Part shown: positions 1 through 9,494 of the stretch, one piece after another
How the letters are laid out: every line of letters begins with the position of its first letter
How positions within the stretch are numbered: position 1 is the stretch's first letter
Source of the DNA: Heterotrichella gracilis
Lineage: Eukaryota > Sar > Xanthophyceae > Tribonematales > Xanthonemataceae
Assembly: GCA_032358255.1 (NCBI GenBank)
Contig: JAULBX010027683.1
Span: 1 to 34,868 of the forward strand
Reading direction: 5' to 3'
Length of the DNA: 34,868 nucleotides
Notes under the pieces: generated by a model
What the model was told of the DNA's origin: nothing
The model's input: the letters and a program-made list of their open reading frames with translations, nothing else
Databases searched by the model: none
Made by a program: the position numbers and the translations under genes

Positions 1-2
1 CT

Positions 3-64
3 GCGTGGCGCCGCATGTGCAAGACTGACTGCTAATCTGGCTATTTTGCTGGAATGCATGTAAC
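3..64 (+). repeat. Dispersed intronic repeat, copy 1
   Basis: This segment aligns with 24331-24397 at roughly 80% identity over about 60 bp with a few small gaps; shared blocks include gccgca, gtgcaag, ctgactgc and atgtaac. It is not part of a recognised exon in either place. It may be a fragment of a dispersed element. Confidence 0.5.
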
Positions 65-76
65 TAACTAACTAAC
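61..76. repeat. (TAAC)4 microsatellite
   Basis: Four perfect TAAC units lie in the intron or upstream part of the first partial gene. The rest of 1-385 shows no convincing exon. Confidence 0.85.
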
Positions 77-385
77 ATTGATCTCGAGAGGTGGCAACGT
101 GTGCATGGACATACAGTCGCACGCTTGCTGCTGATTTGACCCTTGAGTCTTGTGCTGCACGTTTTTTTTCATTCCCACTGTTTCAATCTCCCCTTGCAAG
201 TACCAAAGGGATGACTCATCCATCCGGGGCTCGTTACTGCGCATCCATGGAGGGCTCACAAATGGGTGGTGCTTGGCTGCAACATGCATCGCCTGGGCCG
301 GTGACATCCTCCCACGGCGCCCTTGCATGGACGCGTAATGCCAGGTGCATAACCGAATGCTGACTCGCCGATGCCCGGCCCGCAG

Positions 386-2377
386 GTGGGGGAGTACATC
401 CAGAGCAAGGGGGGAGTGGTGACCGCCGAGGAGGTTGCCCCTTTCCTGGATGTAAGCCAGGGCCCAGACCGCAGGCGGGACAGCACCATCCCCGATGAGA
501 ACTTCATGCTGCCGGTGCTGCTGCAGCTGGAGGGGACGCCGGAGGTGGATGACAAGGGCAGGCTGCTGTACACCTTCCCTGCCCTGCAGCGCACAGCCAG
601 CAAGAAGGTGAGCATGGCGCTTGTTGATCAGGATTTTGGGGTTTAGGTGTGGGGTTCAGGGGAGGTTGCATTGCACCTTCCCAGCGCTGCAGTGCACAGC
701 CAGCAAGAAGGTTAGTGCGCTTAAATATTGCCAATAGCAGCGTTTACCATTGCCAGGTAACCATGGCACTGGCTAATCAGCATCACAAGGGTCAGGCTGA
801 TTGCTCATCTGCGTTGGTGTCAAAGTGTATGTGAGAATGATGGCTAGATGTACTGCTTAACTACACCTAGCCCATTTCTCCAATGGCCCTAAAGCGTGAC
901 CCCAATACCCACCCCACAGGGCCCCGCCCCCCGCCGCGCGGCCCTGGAAGCGCCCTGGAACTTCACTGCGGCCTCGCCCATCCAGCGCTTTGCCACCGTG
1001 GCGCTGGGTGCGGCCAACCTGGTCGGTGTACTGGTGCTGAGCAGCATGCTGCAGGACCCAGCGGCGCGCATGCAGCTCGTGCGTGGCTCCTTCGGCTTTG
1101 TGCTGGGGGCGCTGCCGGCGCTGCAGGTGGGGTGGTAGGGATTACGGTGTGTGCTAGGGTTCCTGCATGCAGGGTTCAGGGTTTTCGATACTAGCTAGCT
1201 CGTGCGCGGCTCCTTCGGCATTGTGCTGGCGGCGCTGCAGGTGGGGTGGCTAGCATGCGCTGCGTTTCTGTGTGAAGTTATTGTACCATCCTTGTACGAG
1301 AGAATCAGTGACTTGCAATGCATGCTTCATCTATAGTCTCCACCTCTGCCCCTCTCTCAACGCGATGTGTGCGGTGCGCAACTACAAACAACAGAGTGGT
1401 TAATCGCAATCCAAGTCATGATCAGTGGGCACAAGCGCAAGTCGTACATGCCTTGTTTTAAAGCAAAAGAGAGCTTTTAAAAATGCTGTAGATTTCCATG
1501 TGATGTCTTTTTTCCCCAGGTGTACGCGGCAGCCTTCTTTGCCATCCCCGCCGTGCGCTGGGTGCTGAACCAGCGGCGCAACGCCACCATCGAGGGGCGC
1601 AACGAGGCGCGGCTGCAGTGGCTCAAGGCGCTGGACCAGCCAAGCCCACAGCTGCAGGACAAGATCAGAAGCGCGCGCCGCCAGGCACAGAGCCAGGTGA
1701 GCCTCCTGTTCCTCAACCCTGTGACTTTAGCACCAAAACCTAAGTTGTTACATGTAAAATCCTAGACCTCACCTGCGCGCGCCGAGTGGCACAGGGCTAG
1801 GCAAGGCCTCACCCAAACTCTAACTTGCTTTAAGGATAATACCCGTGACCCTATTGTGCGCGCTGCGTGGTAGAGAGCCAGGTGAGCCCTCACCCTGAAC
1901 CCTTAACCCCTCCTATTATTTCCCCTGGGCTGGGGTACTACGGAGGGTAGTATCCGTAACCTCAATGTGCGCGCTTCGAGGCACAGAGTCAGAAGTTGTG
2001 AATAATTGTTCTTAAATATCAGTGTCATTTTCTATTGGAAGGATGTTTGCAAATCTTAATGATGTTGTTAGCTAAATAACTGATTGATACACATATTAAC
2101 GGGCATATCATCCTTTGCTCAGGTGATTCGGGATCGCGACGTGGTATACAGCTCAGACAAGGCGGCGGGCGAGCAGGCGCAGGACTGGGAGGGGGCGGAG
2201 TTTGAGCGCAGGCTGCAGGCTGGGAGTGGCGGCAGGCCGGCTGTGGGGGAGGGGTCGGGGAGTGCGTACCCCAATGTGCGGGAGCGGACGGAGGTGCGGG
2301 AGGCCCTAAATCCTACAGGGTATCCCAACCTGAACAAGAGGGTCAAGGCGAAGGAGGCTCAACTGGAGGACTGGTGA
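386..2377 (+). CDS. At5g03900-like chloroplast membrane protein, 3' part
   Basis: Exons by eye are 386-607, 920-1126, 1520-1696 and 2123-2377 (TGA); all introns are phase 0 and GT-AG. The 286 residues visible match my recollection of the plant protein At5g03900, named in databases as an iron-sulphur cluster biosynthesis family protein and predicted to be chloroplastic. In order they show a winged-helix-like segment (VVTAEEVAPFLDV), a conserved PEVDDKGRLLYTFPALQRTA stretch, two hydrophobic segments (around FATVALGAANLVGVLVLSSM and the FGFVLGALPALQ/VYAAAFFAIPAVRWVL junction), a basic Arg/Asn/Glu segment, and an acidic tail that includes VVYSSDKAA. The biochemical role is not established; the family name should not be read as proof of Fe-S function. 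The N-terminus, with any transit peptide, lies before the window, because 386 follows a clear acceptor (cccgcag). The short introns carry copies of exon ends. Confidence 0.8.
661..716 (+). repeat. Decayed copy of an exon 3' end plus donor
   Basis: Aligns with 553-613, the end of the preceding exon. The block gcacagccagcaagaagg is kept, and the donor gtgag has become gttag. It lies inside the intron 608-919. Confidence 0.8.
1195..1245 (+). repeat. Copy of the second exon's 3' end plus donor
   Basis: Aligns with 1076-1136. The string ctcgtgcgcggctccttcgg is nearly identical to the exon, and the copy still ends in gcgctgcaggtggggtgg with a usable donor. Confidence 0.85.
1774..1992 (+). repeat. 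Three decayed copies of the third exon's end
   Basis: Copies near 1774-1800, 1851-1886 and 1966-1992 resemble 1670-1704 (gcgcgc...ggcacagagccaggtgagcc). The middle one keeps the agagccaggtgagcc donor context almost intact. Confidence 0.65.
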
Positions 2378-2620
2378 GGGGGTTATGACTTCTTGCCGGG
2401 GTTTGCCAACGCATGCAGGGGGTGTTTGGGGCGAATAGCAGGCGCCCTGCCAAGAGCGAGGTGGGGTTGCAGGAATGATGGGGTGGGCGTGCATTGAAAG
2501 GGACAACATGTGTATACTAGTATTACTTGGCACCAAATACTGTTTTTTGGAGATTTCAAATTGGGACATTCGTGCCGTTTTTGCATCGCATATCGACGGT
2601 GTGTACATGTTCGTCATCGC

Positions 2621-2716
2621 AATGGTGGCAGCACTTCACAGCCTGTTGATTTGAAAAGCTTGGGACACAATGGTGGCAGCACTTTACAGCGTGTTGAAAT
2701 GAAAACCTGGGACAGA
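2621..2716. repeat. 48-bp tandem repeat, two units
   Basis: Units 2621-2668 and 2669-2716 both start aatggtggcagcact and end with a gggaca-type motif. They differ at several positions. The repeat lies in the presumed 3' UTR of the first gene. Confidence 0.8.
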
Positions 2717-2808
2717 CTGTGGGCACCAAGCCTGAGTCAGACAGTGGTGCCTGTCTGGCAGACCTGTACAGCAGGATCCTGCACAGAAGATCCTGATTGC
2801 ACAGTTAT

Positions 2809-2813
2809 TGTAA
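2809..2813 (+). terminator. Candidate TGTAA polyadenylation signal
   Basis: TGTAA, the usual green-algal poly(A) signal, occurs about 430 nt after the stop at 2377. The spacing is long but plausible. Confidence 0.35.
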
Positions 2814-3230
2814 TGACCATTGCTACAAAACCCTTGACTTGGAGGTGTTGGGCTTCTGCTGACTCAGTCTGATCTTTTGCTCGAGCTGATGATAATCTTA
2901 CTGTGACGTATTCTCGCCGAGGAATAGGCTGCGCAATGGTGTACTATCTAGACCGTTCCAGCCCGAGGCAACCTGGTACCAACCATGTGTTTCAACAGGC
3001 CCTCAGGCTGACGGTCACGTACAAATAACGTCACATGTGTACACGTTGCGTGGCATGCGCATGCGTGCACGCTGCAGCGCTCTAGTGTAAAATCGGGGTA
3101 CACCTGTCAGGTACATGGATGCCACAACACTTGCAGCAATTAATTTGCAAATTCGCGGCGATTGATTACTTGTTCACCGTTAACCATGACGTCTTAACGT
3201 TTTGGTTAAATTTCACACATTGAATAATTT

Positions 3231-3256
3231 TATCATATCACAATATCATATCACAA
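3231..3256. repeat. Perfect 13-bp tandem repeat
   Basis: The unit tatcatatcacaa occurs twice back to back and is followed by further cacaatgat words and a tgacgtca palindrome at 3265-3272. Confidence 0.8.
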
Positions 3257-3692
3257 TGATCGCATGACGTCACAATGATTGCTTATCAACACGATTTCAT
3301 AATTCAAGGCAATGCCAGCTTGAGATTATTATAATGCATGCACAAGGTCGCCAGCATGTCATCCGATTAGACTCTATTTGGATTTTTTCATGGCAGTGCC
3401 AGGCAGTAAATGAGAATTAGTGTCACTGCTCGAATCGATTGGCAATATTTATACGCCTGGCGCATGGTATGCGCCTGCTGCAGCCCCACTAGTTTGGAAG
3501 CCCCACTGATGGCGGCTGGGGCAGTCCCAACCCTTTGCTGGCACGGGGTGGCACACCCACTTTCCAGGCCATAGCTGCTTGGGGCGTGGCATCCACACTT
3601 GATCCATATGCCCCACAGCGTGTGTGGAGCCCCTCCCCGTAGCCCACCCTCCAAGGCTCTGGCAGGGGTCCCTTCCTCCACACCCCCTCATT

Positions 3693-3880
3693 AGGTTACT
3701 GCAAGGGCGCATTCTGCAACAGGCCCCCACCACATTTCGCCCCTACCACACTTGGTCACCCCCGCCTTTTAGGGGTAGCTGCGAGGGCGCATTTTGCGAC
3801 CGGCCCCCACCGCATTTCTCCAAATTTTCCTACCACATTTTGGTCACCCCCGCCTTCCAGGGGTAGCTGCTGGGGTGCGC
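3693..3880. repeat. Tandem repeat spanning the chromodomain gene stop
   Basis: Units begin near 3693, 3771 and 3859, each with a ggtagctgc-like start, then gcgcatt, ggcccccac, and a tggtcacccccgcctt end. The third is partial. The stop codon (3830-3832, minus strand) lies inside unit 2, so the last residues of the protein come from repeat sequence. Confidence 0.8.
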
Positions 3881-6800
3881 ATCCAGGTTGCTGGCTGGCT
3901 CCCAGGTGTTGAAATCCTCATCATACCCGTACCACTTGATCAGGTACAGGAGGACCCCATCATCGCTCCGACCCACATCTAGCACAGTCTCAACATAATA
4001 CCGCTCCTCCTCACCGCCCTTTGACCCGCTCCCCTCCCCGTTTTCCTCCACCACTGGCTTCCTCCCCCCCTTGCCTGCTGCTGCACCCCTTGTACCGGAC
4101 GCGCCTTGCTTCCGCCCCTTCGCTGGAGCTGCCGTCCCCCCCTTGGGCACATTCCCCTTGCCAGACCCCCCCTTGACCACCCTGGAGCCGTTCGCAGCAG
4201 AGCGATTCCCTCCCCGTCCCTGTCGCGCCGCACCAGCCTTCCTCCCCTTGGAAGCTGCTGCAGCGGCGCCCCCTTTTACCCCTGCATCCCTGCCAACCAC
4301 CGCCTGGTCTTTGCCCGCCGCCCTGTCGCCCCTCCGGGAATTCCGGGGAGCAGGTGCAGCCCCCATACCGTCTTCTCGATCCCCATTATCTGCATTTAGG
4401 GTGGCAAACCGTTGCTCCCTGCCAACAGAGAGCCTCCTGCTAGCCTGCCTCACTCTCTTGCCCTTGTCGGCATCCTGGGAAGCCATGGCTGTGGCTGTGG
4501 CTGTGGCTGTGGCTGTGGCGGTGGCTGTGGTTTTGCCTGTGGCTGTGGCTGTGGCTGTGGTGGTTGTGGCTTTGGCGGTGGCGGTGGCTGTCCCCGTGTG
4601 GTTGGCTTGATTCCCCCCTTTGGGTGCGCCCCGCCGCTGGCGCTTAGGTGGCGGTTCCACAGCGCCATCCTCGTCCGTCGAGGTGGCCTCTGGTTGGTCG
4701 AGGTCCGGCTCAGCTGCCTGCCACAGGCGAAACAGCATACCGGTGAGAAAGCAATTGATTTCCATTTCGACTACAGCAAACTGTACATTAATACAGGCTA
4801 TCCTATGACTGCCAAACTGTATTGCTGAAATGCATGCGCCAATTAACAGTTTTTATGTGCCAGGCTAGCCACATGGATTGCAGAAGTGTCTCCACTCACA
4901 CATCAGCGCTGCATGTGGCACCAGTGGTGCGTGTGACATCGCACTCACTGGTGCAACGGCATTGCTCTCAAATCGGTAACACAGACCAATGGCCACAGGC
5001 AACCCTAAACCCTAAAACAGTTCATGTAAATGCATTGGCGCACCTGGTGTGGTGTGCCTGGCACAGCAGCAGGCACCGCCCTCCCCGCCTCATCCTCATA
5101 CTCGGACACCCTGCACCACACCAACCACCCCATTACCCCATGCATTGGAGAAGACTCAGCAGGGCGTTGGTCTGTCGAGGCCTTCCAGTATGGCAGCAGA
5201 GTTTCTGGCACTGATGTGACACCTACCAGCACGCCTTCACTGAAGCTTTCAGTAAGGCACAGCCTGCATTGCCTACAGCACAGTGACCCTCACCTGAATA
5301 TGTGCACCCGGATGTCCCTCGAGTGCCTGTGCACCTCGAATGCCTGTGCACCTTGAACATGCTTTTGAAATGTGCTTCTTAAAATGCGCAGCCTCACCTG
5401 AATATGTGCACCTTGATGTCCCTCGAGTGCCTGCCGCTGGAGTCTGGCAGCACCTCGTACACTACCACATCGCCAAAGCACAGCTTCTGCAGCAGCAGGA
5501 GGTTTAGGGTTTAGGGGTTAGGGGTTAGGGGTTAGGGTTGGAGTCTGGCAGCACCTCATACATTATAACGTCGCCCAGGCAAAGCTTCTGCAGCAACGGG
5601 AGTTGAGCAGTATTCTAACTGCAAATCCACACAGCCATCCAATATTACAATAATAAAATGTAAAATCATTACATTTTAGAATATCAGAAAACCGAAGAGA
5701 AAGTCCATGGCATGAATCGAGTCTGAAAGGCACAAGCAAGCTGGGATGCACTCTTGGCCATCATAGCCATCGCAGCAGTTATACCCCGGAGTTATACCAC
5801 AGCCAATCACAGACAAGGCCTCTACCACATAACAGCACCGGTCATCCCCAGCACACACACCAAACACCTGATACCTAACCCTAAACCCTAAACCCTAAAA
5901 CCCTAAAACCCTACACCCAACCCCAGGGTGATGTACATGGTCCAGTGAAAACCCCTTCCAATTCCCGCTGAAGCCAGCCGACACCTGGGTGCCACATGGC
6001 CTGCCCAGCCAAATCACATCCCAGACGTCGTCCCTGCCGTGGTTGGTCAGCGCCTGCGGGGGATGGAGGCGGTGTGCAGGTCAAGCTTTGTGGTTGAGGG
6101 TTGAGGGTACTCGGCACTGGCCATGGTTGGTCAGCGCCTCCGGGGGATGGAGGCGGTGGGCAGGTTACAATAACACCTTTAGGGTTTAGGTTCGCTTGGC
6201 ACTGGCCGCAATTGGTCAATGACTGCGGGGAATGGAGGCGGTGGGCAGGCGGAGTGGGGTATAAACTCTGGGGTTTAGGGTTCAAGTTCGCTTGGCGCTG
6301 GGAAATGCGGGAATAGGGCTTTTGGTTTAGGGTTTAGGGTTGCTTGGCACTAGACGTTAGGGTTAAAAGGTGTGGGTTTAGGGTCGATTGGCGCTGGAAA
6401 GTGAGGAGCAAGGTACAGAGAAGCTTAATGCCATGGGGGTGGTGATCCCATATCCATCGTTTCGGCCGTTGGCACCAAATCCCTGTTGGTCGGGAGCAAA
6501 ACCCTAATGCCTGGAACCCAAACCCCTACCTGCTGCGAGTACTCGGTTTCCTCCCATGGCACGTCATCGCTGATGAGGTGCACCGTGACCTTGTCCTTGG
6601 GGGTGGTGATCCCTAGGATAGGGTTTAGGAGCTTGGCCAGGTCAGCAGGGGCCTGGCACCAGAACCCTCCCGCACAGATGGACCCGCTCATTTGCTGCAG
6701 GGAGGGGTGGTAATTTGTGTAAAATGTTTTAATTACTTTTAAACTGCAGATGGACCCGCTCATTTGCTGCAGGGAGGGGGTGCCAAGGTTGAGTTTTTTC

Positions 6801-8778
6801 CTGCTGATATTTGTCATTATTGGTGCAGGGAAGGTGCAGATGGCGCCGCTCATCTGCTGCTGCGTGCGGGAAGGTGTGTAGTGAGTTGGATCATTTTTTA
6901 ATTGCCCAATGGAAGTTCCAAACTACCTTGGCAGCGCTGTTGAGCAATGCATGGCCGCCTCTGCACCCGATTCCTTCCTCCGCATTTTCTCCTTCCTTTT
7001 GTGATCGCTCCACTAGCACCGTGTATCGTCAGGGCTGAGGAAACGGCATGTGCAGCCAACCCAGCTTTCGTCAATATGACGATTGAAATATTCTACTTTG
7101 TACTGAATGTTTCATTTTTTATTATGCTTCATTTTAAGAGGTATTTTGCCCCACCTTGGCGTAAGCTGGGTTGGTGAGTGATGCCACCAGCTCATCCGCC
7201 GCCTCTGCACACCGATCCATGGCGGCCCTGCTGGGGACCAGGGCCAGCGGATCCCATCCCTTGAAAAAAGTCAGCTTCCCGGAGCCAGTGATCCTGCAGT
7301 GGGCGCACATACATAAATGAAAGGGTCTTGATGATCACATACTGATTGGACATCCCAGGTAAAGATCCCATCCCCTGGAACACTCCTGGTTTCTCAAGTC
7401 CATGGCCCTGCATGGGCGCCGATGCACAAATAAGGCAAGCAAATAGTAAAAAATCCAGCAGCTCTGCCAGAGGAGCAGTCTGCCCTTCACGCCCATGGAC
7501 CAGCCGGCCCTGTCCTGGCACTGCTTATCCCTCGTGTGCACCGGCGGTCGTGTCAACGCAACGACTGCTAAGGACGTTCAAGGCAAGTGATGATAGGGGT
7601 ATGCCAGGCACTCACAGGTCCGCCCCTCTGCGCCGCTTCTTGCTCCCCCAGGATCGGTCCCCCGCCCCATTCCGGGCCTCCCGGAAATCTTCCGGCGCGT
7701 AGCTCTTGGGAGGAAGGCTCTTCAGCCTGCACGTCCAGGAACATATACCCTTGTAACCCCTTATGCGGGTTCAGGGTTCCTATGGGGTGTACACTTGAGG
7801 TGTGGTGGAAGGCGTCCCACCACGACAGCGGGGTACTGCCCTGTGTGACCATACAAGCAAGTATGCAGGCATGTGCTGGGAAGTATGCACAAGACACGTG
7901 TGGGTTGGGTTTCTTGTGGGATTCGGTGTGGCGGCTAGGGTGGGAGCTCAGTTAAAGGAGACTTCAGGGTTTGGGGTTTGGGGTTTGGGGTTTAGGGTTT
8001 AGGGTTTAGGATTTAGGTGGGCTCACCTTGAGGAGGGTTCCCTGCGGTCCACCTCCGCTCTGGCTACCCTCAGCGTGACCCTGCAAGAGTAGGGTTTGGT
8101 TAGGGTTTTCAAGGGGACATGCAACGTATACGCGCATATCGGATATGCATGTAGGTGGCACAGGAGATAGGGTAGGGAAATCCAATCCAACAAACCCTAA
8201 ACACCCTGGTGCCAGGTCGGCAAAGAGGCAAAGTGGACAAAGAGCCCGCGAGGGTTAAATGCCCACCAGGGTTTTGTTGGCATGTTACCCTGGCCCAAGA
8301 AGTGAGACGCTCAGCGTGTCAGTGTATGTCACTGGTAGCGAGTTGTGCTCCGTGAAATGATACGAAAAGCCGGATACAGTATGCCAGCGCCGGTGTATGT
8401 ATGCGTGATCAAGGGTAGCGGATGAGAAGAGGCTGCACAAATGCATGCATGCATGTGGTCCACATCAGGGCACACAACGCTGCAATCCCCCAACATCCTT
8501 GCCACATGCAATGCCGATCAGAGCATATGTAGACGGGGAGAGAGGATTGCCGGCTAAAGGCGACTGCGCGCAAGCTGCAGAGGTGATACAGTCACAGTGC
8601 TCTTCGATGTTTTGAATTTGAAATCTGCGTACCTAGGTTTTGGCTTGGGCTGCGGTTTTGTGGCCACCAAGCCTGCCACAGCTGCTCTCAAATTGAGTTG
8701 CTGCTCCATGGCCTTCCGTCGGGCGATGTTCTCGGCTCGCTGCCGCATGGTCTCTTCATATTCGCTCTCGTTCGTCAT
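3830..8778 (-). CDS. B3 DNA-binding and chromodomain fusion protein
   Basis: Nine exons (minus): 8633-8778, 8027-8080, 7616-7726, 7155-7293, 6530-6694, 5937-6053, 5398-5486, 5044-5110, 3830-4717; 591 codons plus TAG, all phases consistent. I start at ATG 8778 (MTNESEYEET). The N-terminus (YEETMRQRAENIARRKAMEQ, then RREPSSRLKSLPPKSYAPE) matches the start of plant B3 proteins of the At5g42700/At3g19184 type. Residues about 150-275 form the B3 domain: GGFWCQAPADLAKLL, VTVHLISDD, VWDVIWLGR, FSGNWKGFSLDH, GDVVVYEVLPDS, IKVHIF. A Lys/Arg/Gly/Ala-rich linker follows, with an Ala-Thr repeat. Residues about 535-577 form a chromodomain (YYVETVLD, LIKWYGYDEDFNTWEP) with the aromatic-cage positions filled by Y537, W558 and Y561. 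Known of the families: B3 binds DNA and chromodomains read methyl-lysine on histone H3. Inference: a sequence-targeted chromatin reader in the nucleus. Introns contain many exon-edge copies. Confidence 0.87.
4488..4593. repeat. TGTGGC hexanucleotide repeat encoding Ala-Thr
   Basis: A run of tgtggc and variant hexamers sits inside the last exon of the B3-chromodomain gene. On the coding (minus) strand it encodes alternating Ala-Thr, a low-complexity spacer before the basic linker. Its length is probably polymorphic. Confidence 0.85.
5294..5345 (-). repeat. Copy of the B3 exon end plus donor
   Basis: Aligns with 5395-5440: cacctgaatatgtgcacc, then gatgtccctcgagtgcctg. It includes the complement of the splice donor. 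It lies in the intron 5111-5397. Confidence 0.85.
5501..5539. repeat. Telomere-type TTTAGGG/TTAGGGG tract
   Basis: Repeated gtttaggg and ggttagg units lie exactly between the B3 exon (5398-5486) and its copy at 5539-5594. Confidence 0.85.
5539..5594 (-). repeat. Copy of the B3 exon start
   Basis: Aligns with 5436-5492: ggagtctggcagcacctc, then agcttctgcagca. It sits upstream (minus strand) of the real exon, with a telomere-like tract between them. Confidence 0.85.
5873..5914. repeat. Telomere-type CCCTAAA tract
   Basis: Five or more CCCTAAA/CCCTAAAA units lie in the intron just beyond the donor of exon 5937-6053. Confidence 0.85.
6119..6250 (-). repeat. Two copies of a B3 exon's acceptor side
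   Basis: Copies at about 6119-6166 and 6203-6250 match 6036-6080: tggtcagcgcc, then ggggatggaggcgg and gggcagg. Each is followed by gggtttagg-type sequence. The real exon is 5937-6053. Confidence 0.8.
6747..6873 (-). repeat. Two copies of another B3 exon start
   Basis: The block cagatggacccgctcatttg of exon 6530-6694 (at 6675-6694) recurs at 6747-6780, nearly perfect, and at 6836-6873, diverged (cagatggcgccgctcatctg). Confidence 0.85.
7361..7422 (-). repeat. Decayed copy of exon 7155-7293 start
   Basis: Resembles 7240-7303: gatcccatccc, then a changed middle, then ctgca and gggcgc. Identity is lower than for most copies. Confidence 0.5.
7966..8017. repeat. Telomere-like GGGTTTGG/GGGTTTAGG tract
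   Basis: Seven or so units lie immediately beyond the donor of exon 8027-8080. Confidence 0.85.
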
Positions 8779-9266
8779 TGCTGGGGGGGATGAGTTCAAT
8801 CACGGTAAGTTCAAGCACCCCAGACTGCTGTGCGGTTTATGAGCAGCAATCGGTCAGAGAATGCACCTTTATTGGGCGCCGTGTCTTGAAACAACGTCGC
8901 TTGAGTGTGATATAGGCTCGTGAGGCTTGTGATTGATACCTTGCCTGGGGAACACTGCCTACAGCACGAGAAGGGGAAGATAGAGGGGTGGTTGTTGTTG
9001 TTCGGTAACACAAGAAGCACGGCAGCTACAAATACTGTAGTAGCCCCTTGCAAATGACTACAAGTATATTTAATAGCTGCAGAAGATGCTGTGTGTAACG
9101 AAATTCCCGTACTTTTGGACAGTAAGATTTATTCTATCTCTTTTCCAAACAGGTACACCTGTTGACATCACCCCATTCAATCCATCCTAGGCCTTGCAAC
9201 TGCGCATATAAGACCCCCCTCTCCAAAACCTATGTCAGAGTACCGTCACTATACACGGCCAATCGT

Positions 9267-9309
9267 GAAGCTTAAAGCTTAATTAAATAGCGTAAGCTTT
9301 AAAGCTTTT
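9267..9309. repeat. Imperfect AAGCTT inverted repeat
   Basis: The words aagcttaaagctt (9268-9280) and aagctttaaagctt (9294-9307) can pair around a 13-nt A/T-rich spacer. Four AAGCTT-type words lie within 43 bp. Confidence 0.7.
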
Positions 9310-9388
9310 GCGCCCTTGCTTCTCAGATAACAGCCCACGATGCCTCAGTCAGTGTTCACAAATTGGCCTGCCGCAATGGTGATTCAAC

Positions 9389-9393
9389 TTACA
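9389..9393 (-). terminator. Candidate TGTAA poly(A) signal for the U-box gene
   Basis: ttaca on the plus strand reads TGTAA on the minus strand, about 100 nt after the stop at 9495. Confidence 0.35.
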
Positions 9394-9494
9394 AGGAAAT
9401 AGATATAATACAAAGGAAATAATTACGAATAGAGCTAGCCACCGGACGAATATAGCTAGCCACCAGTACCGCAGACGACGCAGCATACATCCCT

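Larger units (their letters stand above)
2378..3692. other. Gene-free convergent 3' region
   Basis: Two genes point into this 1.3 kb. It holds a candidate polyadenylation signal, a 48-bp tandem repeat, a 13-bp tandem repeat and an A/T-richer stretch around 3120-3420. Open frames here have no recognisable product. Confidence 0.6.
8779..9494. other. Upstream region of the B3-chromodomain gene
   Basis: This 716-bp gap separates the B3-chromodomain start from the U-box stop; both genes are on the minus strand. It should hold the B3-gene promoter. It contains an inverted repeat (9267-9309) and a candidate poly(A) signal for the U-box gene. No other gene is seen. Confidence 0.5.

Noticed and set aside
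2510-2872. 120-residue plus-strand open frame
   Set aside because: It spans a 48-bp tandem repeat in the presumed 3' UTR and has no recognisable domain or splice context.
4071-4610. 179-residue plus-strand open frame
   Set aside because: It is the antisense of the GC-rich linker of the chromodomain gene; Pro/Ala/Val-rich with no domain, while the minus strand gives a chromodomain.
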